A stretch of DNA of 64,000 nt, taken from assembly GCF_001546115.1 (NCBI RefSeq), contig NZ_KQ955209.1, forward strand, positions 682,810-746,809, read 5' to 3'. Shown piece by piece: positions 7,548 through 16,274 of this stretch. The translations under genes were made by a program, and so were the position numbers. The stretch comes from Paracoccus aminovorans. GTDB taxonomy: Bacteria > Pseudomonadota > Alphaproteobacteria > Rhodobacterales > Rhodobacteraceae. Every line of letters begins with the position of its first letter. The stretch's first letter is position 1. The notes beneath the pieces are model-generated. The model saw nothing but the letters and a program-made list of their open reading frames with translations, had not been told where the DNA came from and did not search any database.

Positions 7548-10251
7548 CTGCGCCTCCTTGCGGTCGGTATTCGGTCACGCGCCCGCCGCCCAGCCTGCCG
7601 CCCAGCCGGAAGCCGCCGCCGGCAAGTTTGCCGGGCTGCGGACGGTCGCCGGGCGGCGCGTCGGGGTCGCAGGTGCAGGGTCTGGTCCGGCCGGGGCCGG
7701 GAATGACGATGGCGCCGACGGTCGCGCCCATGCCGATGCACGCGGCGCGGTCGCCGCCGGTCTTCAGGGTGTATTCGGTATGCGCGGGCTTCATCTCGTC
7801 GATGATCTTGCGCACCGCCGACAGCTCGGTCCGGCGGTCCGCGCGTCCGGGCAGCGTGACGCTGACCGAAAAGCGATGCGCCAGCGGCGCGGCTGCGACC
7901 ACGCCCAGGGGCGCCACCCCCAGCGCGCCGCGTGCGCCCAGCTGGATCGGCTCGGGCGGGCGGTTGCGGAACGCCTCGACGATGCCGACGGCGTTGCCGG
8001 TATAGATCTCGAGATAGCGGCGCAGCGCGGCCGGCGTGCCGCGTCCAGCCTGAAGGCTCGCGCCCTCGATGACCAGCCGGCGGCGGCGTTCGATGGGCCA
8101 GGAGGGGTCGAAGGCCAGGTCGAGCCAGCCCGCGACAAAGGCCAGCCAGTCGGCATCGGCGGCGCGCGGGTTCAGCAGGCGCGAGAGGCTTTCGAAACCG
8201 GCCTCGGCCTCGGTGAACTGGTCCTCGAAGAGCGACAGGAACCGCTCCAGGAAATTGCCGCCGGGCGGTTCGGCCTGCGCGTCGCGTTGGGCGAAAAGTG
8301 GCGGCAGCCAGGCCAGCAGGCTGTAGCGCGGCGCGCTGATGCGCAGCGCGCGGATCACCGGCGTGGCGGTCGCCACGGTCGGCGGACCGACGCGGCCCGG
8401 TGGCGGCAATCCGCGGCCGGTCATCCGCAGGCGCAGCCACAGGTAGCGGCCGCGGTCCGTCGCCGCCGGTTCGGGGAAAAGCGCGTTGGTCCAGTTCGCC
8501 GCGGTCACGTTGCCCTCCAGCGGCCCGGACAGGAACAGCGTGCCGGTCGCGGCATCGGCCCAGGCGGCGGCCACGGTCGTCGCGCCCTCGTCCGAGATGA
8601 CCGAGACCGTCGCGCCCGGCGGCACCGGCCCGTCGAGGGGCAGGGCTTCGCGCAGGATCAGCCGGCCAGGCGTGGCCGCGAGGCTGACGGTCGCCGTCGA
8701 AAAATCGCCGGCAACGGGTGCGGTCAGGGTGACCTGCACAGCCTCGTCCAGCGGTTCGACCAGTTCGATCCGGGCCCGGGCCTTGCCGTCCCGTGCCTCG
8801 ATGACATCGCCGGCGCCGAGGATGGCGGCCAGTTCGGGCGGCAGCGCCAGCGTGCCGGGCTTGCCGTCGGTGCGCGACGGCAGCAGGGCGGGCGCTGCGC
8901 CGAGGAAGGACAGGTCGAGCGGGCCGTAGGGCAGGGCAAGGCCGTCCTGCTCGATCAGCGCCAGCGACGGCGGCGCGGCGAGCAGGGCGGCGTCGCCCCA
9001 CGCGGCCGCCGTCCAGGTGGCGGCGGCGACGGCGGCGATCTCGGCCGTGGCCTCGCCGCCGGCCGGGGTCGTCAGGCGCAGCCTGTCGCCGGCGCGCAGC
9101 CGGGCCGCCGCGGCGCGCGGCAGGGTCAGCGTGGCGGCATTCACCGGCCCGCTGCCCGCAAGGCTGGCGATCACCGGCAGGTCGCGGACCATGCGCCCCA
9201 GCCGCCAGAGCGACCACAGCGCCCGGTCCGAGAGCACCAGCCGGTCCAGCGCCTTGCCGCGCGCATCGGCCAGCGCGCGCGGCATCGGGATCGGCCGTTC
9301 GGGCGCCCAGGCGCGCAGGGGCGCCTCGGGTTCGTTCGCGGCGAAGGTCTGGACCTCGATCGTCGTGCCGGGGGGCGTGTCGGCGTCGATCTCGATCCGG
9401 TGCCAGGCAAGGTCGTAGATGCCGCCGTCGATCGGCCCCAGGATCAGCTCCGCCTCGGCCATGTTCCGGCGCGGCGTGGGGGACCAGCCGGCGGGCAAGG
9501 CAGCCTCGTCGAACCAGCCGAGCGCCTGCAGCGGCGCGCCGTCGCGGCGCATGTGCCAGAGCATCGGGCGCAGCGGATCGAAGACGGCCAGCGTGCCGTC
9601 GGCCAGCACCGTGACCGCCAGCGGCCGCGGCGGCGGCTCGGCCGGCCAGGGCGTGTTCGTGGTCGGGCCCAGCGTCGCGAGCGCCAGCGCTCCGCAGGGC
9701 TGGAAGCGCCGGGAAAACACGTGGATCATCCTTGTGCCGGCGTCCGAGACATAAATGCTGCCGTCCGCTGCGATGGCGGCAAGGGTCGGCAGCCGCAGCC
9801 CCGCGTCGAGGATCGCGATGACCGCGCCCGATGCCGGGTCGATGACCTGCACCCGCGCATTGCCGGGGTCGGCGACATAGAGCCGCCCGCGCGCGTCGAA
9901 GGCAAGGCCGGCCGGGGTGCGGAAACGGCCGGATGCGGTGCCCTCGCCGCCAAACCCGGGGGGCAGGCTGAAGTCATCGTCGCAGGGTCCCTTGCGCAGA
10001 ACCCGCCCGCTCGCCGGGTCCGAGCGGTAGAGGAACCCGTCCGGTCCCGCGACCGGCGCAAGCGGCAACCAGTCGGCGGCGAGTTCCGGCCGCGCCAGCG
10101 GCGCCAGTGCCAGACCGCCGCGGGCAGGATCCCAGGCCGCGCCCTGGCCCGCGGCCGCGGCCCAGTCCTGCGGATAGCGCAGCATGGCCCAGAAGCTGCC
10201 GTTCGGGTCAAGGCCGGGGCGCAGCCGGCGGGCAAGGGGGGATCCGGTCAT
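7531..10251 (-). CDS. eCIS baseplate/tail protein I (Afp12-like) with N-terminal NHL-type propeller
   Basis: 906 residues from the ATG that overlaps the baseplate J stop in an ATGA. Residues of about 100-210 hold NHL-like blades (TPAGLAFDARGRLYVADPGN, then AAIAADGSIYVSDAG). The middle, about 330-590, has beta modules with a repeated x-L-x-A-G-D-x-hydrophobic turn. Residues of about 640-830 match phage tail protein I: a FLSLFEDQFTEAEAGFESL helix, a WLAFVAGWLDLAFDPSW segment, then RRYLEIYTGNAVGIVE. Tail protein I family members form part of the outer baseplate wedge and link to fibres. The tail end is Pro/Gly/Arg-rich. The propeller fusion makes it much longer than a stand-alone tail protein I. 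Confidence 0.82.
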   Translation of the reverse strand: MTGSPLARRLRPGLDPNGSFWAMLRYPQDWAAAAGQGAAWDPARGGLALAPLARPELAADWLPLAPVAGPDGFLYRSDPASGRVLRKGPCDDDFSLPPGFGGEGTASGRFRTPAGLAFDARGRLYVADPGNARVQVIDPASGAVIAILDAGLRLPTLAAIAADGSIYVSDAGTRMIHVFSRRFQPCGALALATLGPTTNTPWPAEPPPRPLAVTVLADGTLAVFDPLRPMLWHMRRDGAPLQALGWFDEAALPAGWSPTPRRNMAEAELILGPIDGGIYDLAWHRIEIDADTPPGTTIEVQTFAANEPEAPLRAWAPERPIPMPRALADARGKALDRLVLSDRALWSLWRLGRMVRDLPVIASLAGSGPVNAATLTLPRAAAARLRAGDRLRLTTPAGGEATAEIAAVAAATWTAAAWGDAALLAAPPSLALIEQDGLALPYGPLDLSFLGAAPALLPSRTDGKPGTLALPPELAAILGAGDVIEARDGKARARIELVEPLDEAVQVTLTAPVAGDFSTATVSLAATPGRLILREALPLDGPVPPGATVSVISDEGATTVAAAWADAATGTLFLSGPLEGNVTAANWTNALFPEPAATDRGRYLWLRLRMTGRGLPPPGRVGPPTVATATPVIRALRISAPRYSLLAWLPPLFAQRDAQAEPPGGNFLERFLSLFEDQFTEAEAGFESLSRLLNPRAADADWLAFVAGWLDLAFDPSWPIERRRRLVIEGASLQAGRGTPAALRRYLEIYTGNAVGIVEAFRNRPPEPIQLGARGALGVAPLGVVAAAPLAHRFSVSVTLPGRADRRTELSAVRKIIDEMKPAHTEYTLKTGGDRAACIGMGATVGAIVIPGPGRTRPCTCDPDAPPGDRPQPGKLAGGGFRLGGRLGGGRVTEYRPQGGADVQVA

Positions 10252-12524
10252 GGCGCCCCCACCACGGTGACAAGCAGCCCGTCGGGATCGACGAAGACGC
10301 ATTCGTCGGGCATCAGCATGATGCGGTCGGTGTCGGTCTCGACCTCGGGGCGCGGGCAATTGGTGATCCGCACCTTCTGGCGCCGCTCGGCCCGCCAGGA
10401 CAGGGCCCGCGCCGCGCCCGTGGGCGTGTTGCCGTCGGCATAGCCGTCCAGCCCCTCGACCCGGGCGATGCCCGGCACCGCCATCACCTCGGCCACCAGG
10501 TCGGCGTGATGCAGCCGCGCCCCGAAGGGAAAGCCGCTGCCGTCCGGCCCGCCGGTCAGGACGTGAAAACGCCTGCGCAGCCGGTCCATCACGGCTTCGC
10601 GCAGCACCGTTTCGGAATAGCCCGGCAGGGCCAGCACGGTGATCGCCATGTCGAAAAGCCGGACATATTGCGGCCCGCTCACATGCAGCTCGGTGGTGAT
10701 CAGGCGCAGCCCGTCGAGATGGGCGGCGATGGCGGCAAGCTCGCCCTCGGTCGGCATCGGATAGGGGCCGGGCCGGTCGGGGACGGCGATCACGGTCAGG
10801 GCGCCGGGCGTCTCGGTCTCGAAGTCGATGCCCGAGGCGGCCAGCCCGTCGATCAGATGGCCAAGCGGATAGGGCAGGTGGCGCGCGACGACCTCGGCCC
10901 GGGCGACATCGACGCCGGGCGATTCCAGCGCCGCCTCGCGGAAGTCGGCGGCGGTGACGGCGCGGCCGCGGCGGCGGAAGGCGGCGGGGGCGCGGCGCTT
11001 GGCCTCCTCGACGGTCTCGGCGGCATGGCCGCCGCGCGCGGGCGTGACGTTGAAGGCGCCGTCAAGCGCGGGTGGCAGGGCGTCGGGACGCGCCACCGCG
11101 CCGGTGTCGACATTGCCCTCCGGCCCGCCGCCGTAGCGATAGCGCTCCGCCGCCATCACCTCGGTCGCGAAGGGCGGCCGCCCGGCCTGGCCGTCGCCGT
11201 AAAGCACCAGCCCGGCCTCGGCATCCAGCACATAGACCGGGTCGTTCGGCCCGGCCGCGTCGAAATCGGACACCCGCCGCCAGGGCAGGTATTCCGGCGA
11301 GCGGTTCGGGTCGCGGCTGACCAGCCGCAGGCTGTCCGCGTCGAGGTTCTGGTTCGCCAGCGTCATCACCTGCGCCGAAAGCCCGGTGCCGCGGCCCAGC
11401 CGCTCGCCGATGACGGTCTGCAGGTTCGTCGCCGTCATGGTGTTGAAGCCCAGCGCGCGGATGCGGACCTTGGGCGGCAGCGCGAAGGTGACGCGGATCC
11501 AGCCGCTGACCGGCACCTCGGCCGGCGTGCCGGCGACCGGGGTCTTGATCTGGTCGACCAGCGGGTGCGGCATGTCGGCTTCGACATCGGCCCAGGCATC
11601 GGCCGGGACCGGGCCGATCCGTTCCGGCACGTCGAAGCGGATCGTGCCCGAGCGGGTCCAGCCGTCGGTATCGTCCGAGAGGATGGTCAGCGGCTGCCAG
11701 CTTCCCGCCGTCTCGCCGATCGCCGGCGGGCGGTAATAGTCATAGCGCGCCAGCGGCGGCCCTGCGGAAAACGCATTGGCGATGGTCAGGGGGGTGCCGC
11801 CCGCCTTGACCTGCGAATCCGGGTCGGCCTCTTCGTCGCCGTCGAGTTGCAGATGCAGGCTGGCCCGCGCGCCCAGGAAACCGGCGGAGCGGATCTGGTT
11901 GAAGGCGAGGCCCAGGCAAAGCGCGCGATGCGTCTCTTCCTCGGGCCTGAGGAACAGGCCCACCGGTTGCAGCGGCATGTCCTTCGGCTTGGGCTTCTTG
12001 CCGTCCCAGGCCAGCGAGAAACGCTCGTCGACATAGGCCACCGGGTCGGCGTTCTGGGCGCTGGGGCCGTCGTCGCCGGGGCCGTTGATGTCCAGAAGCT
12101 CGTCCCGCACCGTCACCAGCGCGGCCAGCTGCGCCGGCAGGACATCAAGGTCGCGGTCGGTCTCGAAGACCGGGGCCGCGCCGCCCGGGCCCTTGCCGTT
12201 GATCCGGCTGCCGGCCGGGACCAGCACGCCCTGCGCCTCGCCGGGCTTGGCGAGCGTGAAGGCGATGCGGGTCCGGGCGGCGCGCGCCGGTGCCAGCGTC
12301 ACGCCGACCAGCTTCAGGAACTCGACATAGGTCTTTTCCGGCACCCGGTTCAGGCGATAGCCCAGCTGTTCGGCGAGATGCGCGAACAGCTGGATCATGG
12401 CGATGCCGGGGTCCGAGGCGTTGTGGTCGGTCCATTCCGGCGCGACGATGGGGATGCGCTCGCGCAGCATCGGCTCGACACTGGCGAAGGTCAGGTCTGC
12501 GACGATGGGAGGGGTCAGCGGCAT
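10248..12524 (-). CDS. eCIS baseplate J-like wedge protein (Afp11/gp6 type)
   Basis: 758 residues. The N-terminus contains the family hallmark EWTDHNASDPGIAMIQLFAH (residues 30-49), followed by the YRLNRVPEKTYVEFLKLVGV helix that opens baseplate assembly proteins. The central part is beta-rich. A helical arginine-rich segment (RRRGRAVTAADFREAALES near 510) and the C-terminal RLRRRFHVLTGGPDG region fit the J-fold that contacts the sheath initiation ring. It sits 3 nt after gp25 and overlaps the tail protein I gene by 4 nt, the standard gp25-J-I order of contractile baseplates. Confidence 0.88.
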   Translation of the reverse strand: MPLTPPIVADLTFASVEPMLRERIPIVAPEWTDHNASDPGIAMIQLFAHLAEQLGYRLNRVPEKTYVEFLKLVGVTLAPARAARTRIAFTLAKPGEAQGVLVPAGSRINGKGPGGAAPVFETDRDLDVLPAQLAALVTVRDELLDINGPGDDGPSAQNADPVAYVDERFSLAWDGKKPKPKDMPLQPVGLFLRPEEETHRALCLGLAFNQIRSAGFLGARASLHLQLDGDEEADPDSQVKAGGTPLTIANAFSAGPPLARYDYYRPPAIGETAGSWQPLTILSDDTDGWTRSGTIRFDVPERIGPVPADAWADVEADMPHPLVDQIKTPVAGTPAEVPVSGWIRVTFALPPKVRIRALGFNTMTATNLQTVIGERLGRGTGLSAQVMTLANQNLDADSLRLVSRDPNRSPEYLPWRRVSDFDAAGPNDPVYVLDAEAGLVLYGDGQAGRPPFATEVMAAERYRYGGGPEGNVDTGAVARPDALPPALDGAFNVTPARGGHAAETVEEAKRRAPAAFRRRGRAVTAADFREAALESPGVDVARAEVVARHLPYPLGHLIDGLAASGIDFETETPGALTVIAVPDRPGPYPMPTEGELAAIAAHLDGLRLITTELHVSGPQYVRLFDMAITVLALPGYSETVLREAVMDRLRRRFHVLTGGPDGSGFPFGARLHHADLVAEVMAVPGIARVEGLDGYADGNTPTGAARALSWRAERRQKVRITNCPRPEVETDTDRIMLMPDECVFVDPDGLLVTVVGAP

Positions 12525-12527
12525 GGC

Positions 12528-12947
12528 TCAATCCGCCTCGGTCAGGTAGAAGGGATAGACGAGGTTGAAGAAGGCGTTCGAGCGCCGCACGACATAGTCG
12601 ATCTCGATCCGCATCAGGTTCGGCTCGTCCTCGGCGGCGAGCGCCGTGACGCGCTCGACGGTGATGCGCGGTTCCTGGTCGATCAGCGCGCTGCGCACCG
12701 CCTCTTCGACCCGGCCGTGGGTGACGGCGCTGTTCGGGGCGAACAGGAACCGGCGCAAGCCGGCGCCGAAGCCGGGCAGCATGACCCGCTCGCCCGGGTT
12801 GGTGCGCAGGATGATCTCGATGGCCTGTTCGACGTCCTCCTCATAGCGGGCATAGCCAAGGCGGCCGCCATCCGGGCGGACGGGAAAGGCCCAGCCGACG
12901 CCCAGATGCGGGCGGGGTCCGATCAGCCGGGGGTCAGCCAGTGCCAT
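12528..12947 (-). CDS. Baseplate wedge protein, gp25/GPW family (Afp9-like)
   Basis: 139 residues, the usual size for gp25-like proteins. The central segment YEEDVEQAIEIILRTNPGER followed by VMLPGFGAGLRRFLFAPNS is the conserved core: the helix that contains the EI-LxTxxGER motif and the F-G-x-x-L turn. The family forms the inner wedge that nucleates the sheath. It lies 2 nt after the PAAR-like gene and 3 nt before baseplate J. Confidence 0.9.
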   Translation of the reverse strand: MALADPRLIGPRPHLGVGWAFPVRPDGGRLGYARYEEDVEQAIEIILRTNPGERVMLPGFGAGLRRFLFAPNSAVTHGRVEEAVRSALIDQEPRITVERVTALAAEDEPNLMRIEIDYVVRRSNAFFNLVYPFYLTEAD

Positions 12948-12949
12948 GC

Positions 12950-13339
12950 TCAGCCCCCCACCAGGACCGTGGCCAGGCCGCCGAGCACGACCCCCACGGC
13001 ATTGCCGTCGTTCTGCCTGGTCTGGTCGAACATGCGCACGACCTCGGACCCCCCGGCCTTCACCGTGGCCGAATAGGAGACGAATTCGACCTTGCCCCCG
13101 ACCGTCCCGGAGGTGACCCCGGCCTGACCGGCGGCATCGCCGGTGGTCGACGTGATCGTGTCGGCCTTGCGCACGACATTGCTGCCGCCGGCCTTGACCT
13201 TCGCGGTCCCGCCGGCATCGCCGAGCTGGCCGATCGAGGGATAGGGGATCGGCACCGTCGCCGGGCCGACCTGCGTCTGGCAGACATTCGGAAAGGCGAA
13301 GCAGATGCCGCCCTTGGTGGTGGTGATCGGCCGGCCCAT
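12950..13339 (-). CDS. PAAR-like (DUF4150) spike-tip protein
   Basis: 129 residues, Gly/Val-rich. The N-terminus has FAFPNVCQTQVGPATVPIPY followed by PSIGQLGDA, the signature of the PAAR-like DUF4150 family, which caps VgrG/gp5 spikes. Two further internal beta repeats start with AKVKAGGSNVVRK and ATVKAGGSEVVRM, an internal duplication of the same strand-turn unit. It probably sharpens the tip of the eCIS spike encoded two genes upstream and could carry cargo. Confidence 0.85.
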   Translation of the reverse strand: MGRPITTTKGGICFAFPNVCQTQVGPATVPIPYPSIGQLGDAGGTAKVKAGGSNVVRKADTITSTTGDAAGQAGVTSGTVGGKVEFVSYSATVKAGGSEVVRMFDQTRQNDGNAVGVVLGGLATVLVGG

Positions 13340-13340
13340 G

Positions 13341-14237
13341 TCAACTGACCTCCAGCGTCGCGGTCTCGTAGCGCGCGTCCCAGGGGAAGGTCGCGCGCCA
13401 GAGGATCAGGAATTCCTGCGCGCCGCGGTCCATGACCACGGTATCGGCACGCGGCGACAGCAGCAGCGGCGGGTCGAGGGCCGCGCCATCCTGCGTGACG
13501 GCCAGCACCGGCGCGGCGGGGATCGTGACGATGGTCACGACATCGGGTCCGGCCGGGGTGGTGTCGGTGAAGCGCAGCCGGTCGCCGGGCGCAAACGCCT
13601 GCTGGCCGGCAAGCGGGCGACCGTTCAGGAAGGCGTTGTCATAGCCGGCGGGCAGCTTGAACTGGTCCGCCTTGAACTTGTTCAGCTGCCACGGGTCGTT
13701 CGTGGCCGCATCGCCCGCCAGCGCCAGGCGCGGCGGCGTGCCGCGGGGCAGCCAGCCGAAATTCAGCGCCGCGGCCGGGCCGAACCCCGCGCCGCGGTCG
13801 ATCTCGACCGTGCCGAAGGGGGCGGCGACCAGCACGGCGTCGATCTCGGCCGCCAGCGCGTCGCCCCAGGGCGGCGGCGGCAGCGGCGCGAGGGCGGGGT
13901 CGTTCACCACCGCGGCAATCGCGGTGATCGCGTCGACCACCACCACGTCGGGATCGGGCTTCCAGACCGGAATGTCGGCCTCATGGCGGAAGGGTCCGGC
14001 GGCCGGCGCGCCGTCATAGGGCTGGTCCTCGGTCGCCACCTCGCCCGGGTCCAGCGCGGCGCCGGCAAAGGACAGCCTGGCGCGCGCGACGAAGGCGCCG
14101 ACCTCCTGAAAGGTGGTCGCATCATCCGCCGGATCGGCCGGATCGCCCGGGACATGCGCCACCTTCTGCCCGACCGGCGCGCGGAAGCCGCGCAGGAACA
14201 GGTGCGGAAGCGCAGTTTCGGCGGCCTCTATGATCAT
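13341..14237 (-). CDS. DUF2169-like accessory protein
   Basis: 298 residues. The beta-rich layout, the central DPWQLNKFKADQFKLPAGYD block and the final ILWRATFPWDARYETATLEV strand resemble DUF2169 proteins. Those are usually linked to VgrG/PAAR loading in type VI and related systems. It is placed between the spike and the PAAR-like protein, so it probably acts as an adaptor or chaperone at the tip. The family match is by pattern and is weaker than for the neighbouring structural genes. Confidence 0.6.
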   Translation of the reverse strand: MIIEAAETALPHLFLRGFRAPVGQKVAHVPGDPADPADDATTFQEVGAFVARARLSFAGAALDPGEVATEDQPYDGAPAAGPFRHEADIPVWKPDPDVVVVDAITAIAAVVNDPALAPLPPPPWGDALAAEIDAVLVAAPFGTVEIDRGAGFGPAAALNFGWLPRGTPPRLALAGDAATNDPWQLNKFKADQFKLPAGYDNAFLNGRPLAGQQAFAPGDRLRFTDTTPAGPDVVTIVTIPAAPVLAVTQDGAALDPPLLLSPRADTVVMDRGAQEFLILWRATFPWDARYETATLEVS

Positions 14238-14249
14238 GCGTCGCTTCCT

Positions 14250-14804
14250 TCAGTTGAGGTTGATGACCGCGCCCTTCACGGTCACGCCGGAGGTGTCGAT
14301 AACGATGCTGTTCGCGTCGTCCAGCTTGATGGTCAGGCTTTTCGCGGCGTCATCCATCAGGATCTGGATGCCGCCCTTGGTCTTCAGCAGCACCTTGCCC
14401 GCGTTCTCGGTGTCGTCGAAGGTCAGCTCGTGACCGCCGCGCGAGACGATGGTGCGGGTGTTGTTCGACGATGCGGTGTCGGCATCCGGCGGCGGCGGAT
14501 CCTGCGAGGACCAGAGCGCGCCCAGGATGACCGGATAATCCTCGTCATTGTCGACGAAGCCGACGACGACCTCGTCGCCCTTCTCGAAGGGGAAATAGGC
14601 GCCGCGCTCTTTCCCGGCCATGAAGCTGGCGGCGCGGGCCGGCGCGCTTTTCGAGCGGACGTTGCCGCTGAGCCATTTCAGGATATAGCCCTTGTCGGTG
14701 ATGTCCTCGACCTCGGCCAGGCGGATGCCGCGGATCTGGCCGGTCCGCATGGAGGCGTGGTCGTGCACGGCCGAAAAGATGCTGTGTCGTCCGCCGATGG
14801 TCAT
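14250..14804 (-). CDS. Baseplate spike protein, gp5/gpV OB-fold (Afp8 C-part)
   Basis: 184 residues. Residues 20-100 form the OB-fold of phage gpV/gp5 (GQIRGIRLAEVEDITDKGYI, then EKGDEVVVGFVDNDEDYPVI and LGALWSSQDPPP). The rest is a strand-rich beta-helix-like tail with repeats of V-x-x-D/N at the end. Stop and start overlap by 4 nt with the hub gene. In Afp-like systems hub and spike are often one polypeptide; here they are separate, adjacent genes. Confidence 0.87.
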   Translation of the reverse strand: MTIGGRHSIFSAVHDHASMRTGQIRGIRLAEVEDITDKGYILKWLSGNVRSKSAPARAASFMAGKERGAYFPFEKGDEVVVGFVDNDEDYPVILGALWSSQDPPPPDADTASSNNTRTIVSRGGHELTFDDTENAGKVLLKTKGGIQILMDDAAKSLTIKLDDANSIVIDTSGVTVKGAVINLN

Positions 14805-16072
14805 TGCGAAGCTCCCGGATAGCCGGCCGGATCCAGCATCCCGGGCCGGCGCAGCGATGTCTTGGTGATGTAGCCCGCGGCATTCAGCGTGTGGACGGTC
14901 TGGGTGACGTACCAGATGCCGTCGAAGGGCGCGTAAAGCCCTTTCAGATCGACGTGGATGCCGGGCCGGATCGTGGTCAGGCCCAGGGTCGAAAGCTCGG
15001 CCGTCAGGAAGCCGCGGATACCCTTGCGCATGGCCGCCGCCGCCGCCAGCCGCGCGCGCTCGGTGTCGAGGTTCTCGACCTTGACGCTGATCGGATTGAC
15101 CGCGGGCCGGGCGTTGAAGAAATCGTTGCGCGCCTTGACCGCGTCCATGGGGGCGCCGCCGTCGGGCGCGCCGTGCAGGTCGTTCACGACCAGCGCGCGG
15201 TCGGCGTCATAGGAGACGGTTTCGTCGATGGCGCCGCGGTCGCGCGGCACATTGCCCGAGGCCGTCGCCTGGGTCGGGATGTCCCAGACGCTGAAGGCGG
15301 GCTTGAAGTCGATCAGGTCGCGGCCCCAGAGCAGCGTCACCACGGTGCCCAGCGTGGCCGAGCGGGCGGGCGCGAAATGGAATGCGACCGGGCGCTCGAC
15401 CGCGCCGGTCTGCTTGATCGGCGTGTCGTCGTTGAAGGCGACGAAGGCTTCGAAATCCATCCGCTCGGCCAGTTCAGCGATGAACTGCAGCCGGGTCTTG
15501 TCGGTCGGCCGGGTCAGCGAGATGGTTTCCGAGAAGGGGGATTCCGGTAGGGGCGCCATCTTCAGGTCGGGGGCGCCGTCGCCGACCTCGCTTTGCACGA
15601 TGAAGGTCTCGTGATCCTCCATGTAGATCATCGGCTCCTGCGGCTTGACCTTCAGAAGGCTCGAGAAATCCTCGCCTTTCAGCGTGACCTGGGCGCCGGC
15701 GGCCGAGGGGAAGTTGAAATCGACGCCGGTGATGCGGGCCAGGATCATCGGCGTCCAGGGCTCCTGCCCATAGCGGTAATCGACCCGGAAGACCTTGCCG
15801 AAAGAAACCTCTTTCAGCGCATTGTAGCGCCAGGACGGGGCGGCCGGGCGGTTCGGGTTGGCCTTGTCGTTGCGCTGGTTGTTCAGCACGATGTCGGCGA
15901 CCGCCGTGCCCGATGCGGGCAGCGTCACCACCGAACTGACGATGTCGGGCGAGATCGGGTTGCCGTCCACGGTCAGGGGCTCGCCCTTGTCGGTGACGAT
16001 GCGCACCTGCGGCGCGTGCAGCGCGGTTCCGGGCAGCTTGCCGTCCAGGATGCGGGGGAAATCGCCGTCCAT
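14801..16072 (-). CDS. Baseplate hub protein, phage late-control gpD family
   Basis: 423 residues. It has the split-barrel pattern of gpD/gp27: a strand-rich N-terminus, AQVTLKGEDFSSLLKV around residue 135, the RLQFIAELAERMDFEAFV helix near 205, and a late YVTQTVHTLNAAGYITKTSL segment typical of the hub's C-terminal strand pair. It should trimerise at the centre of the baseplate and hold the spike encoded immediately downstream, with which it overlaps by 4 nt. Confidence 0.87.
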   Translation of the reverse strand: MDGDFPRILDGKLPGTALHAPQVRIVTDKGEPLTVDGNPISPDIVSSVVTLPASGTAVADIVLNNQRNDKANPNRPAAPSWRYNALKEVSFGKVFRVDYRYGQEPWTPMILARITGVDFNFPSAAGAQVTLKGEDFSSLLKVKPQEPMIYMEDHETFIVQSEVGDGAPDLKMAPLPESPFSETISLTRPTDKTRLQFIAELAERMDFEAFVAFNDDTPIKQTGAVERPVAFHFAPARSATLGTVVTLLWGRDLIDFKPAFSVWDIPTQATASGNVPRDRGAIDETVSYDADRALVVNDLHGAPDGGAPMDAVKARNDFFNARPAVNPISVKVENLDTERARLAAAAAMRKGIRGFLTAELSTLGLTTIRPGIHVDLKGLYAPFDGIWYVTQTVHTLNAAGYITKTSLRRPGMLDPAGYPGASQ

Positions 16073-16075
16073 GGC

Positions 16076-16264
16076 TCAGCCCCCCATGATCCGACGCAGA
16101 GTGTCGTATTCCTCGACCAGCAGATCGGTGATGAGCGGCCGCAGGATCTCGCGCAGCCGGGCGATGTCGTCGGCGCCGCCATGCTGGCCGGGCGGCGTCG
16201 CGGTGATCACCATCGGCTCGAAGGTGATCTCGGTCACCATGTTCTCGACGGTCGTCTGGGCCAT
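16076..16264 (-). CDS. Small conserved-position eCIS protein (DUF5908-like?)
   Basis: 62 residues. The N-terminal half is beta-like and the C-terminal half is an amphipathic helix ending DLLVEEYDTLRRIMGG. Small proteins of about 55-70 residues occur at this exact place, between the LysM baseplate gene and the hub gene, in many Afp-type clusters and are often annotated DUF5908. The residue match is not decisive. Spacing is 10 nt to the upstream gene and 3 nt to the hub, so it is very likely translated. Confidence 0.6.
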   Translation of the reverse strand: MAQTTVENMVTEITFEPMVITATPPGQHGGADDIARLREILRPLITDLLVEEYDTLRRIMGG

Positions 16265-16274
16265 CGCATCCTCC

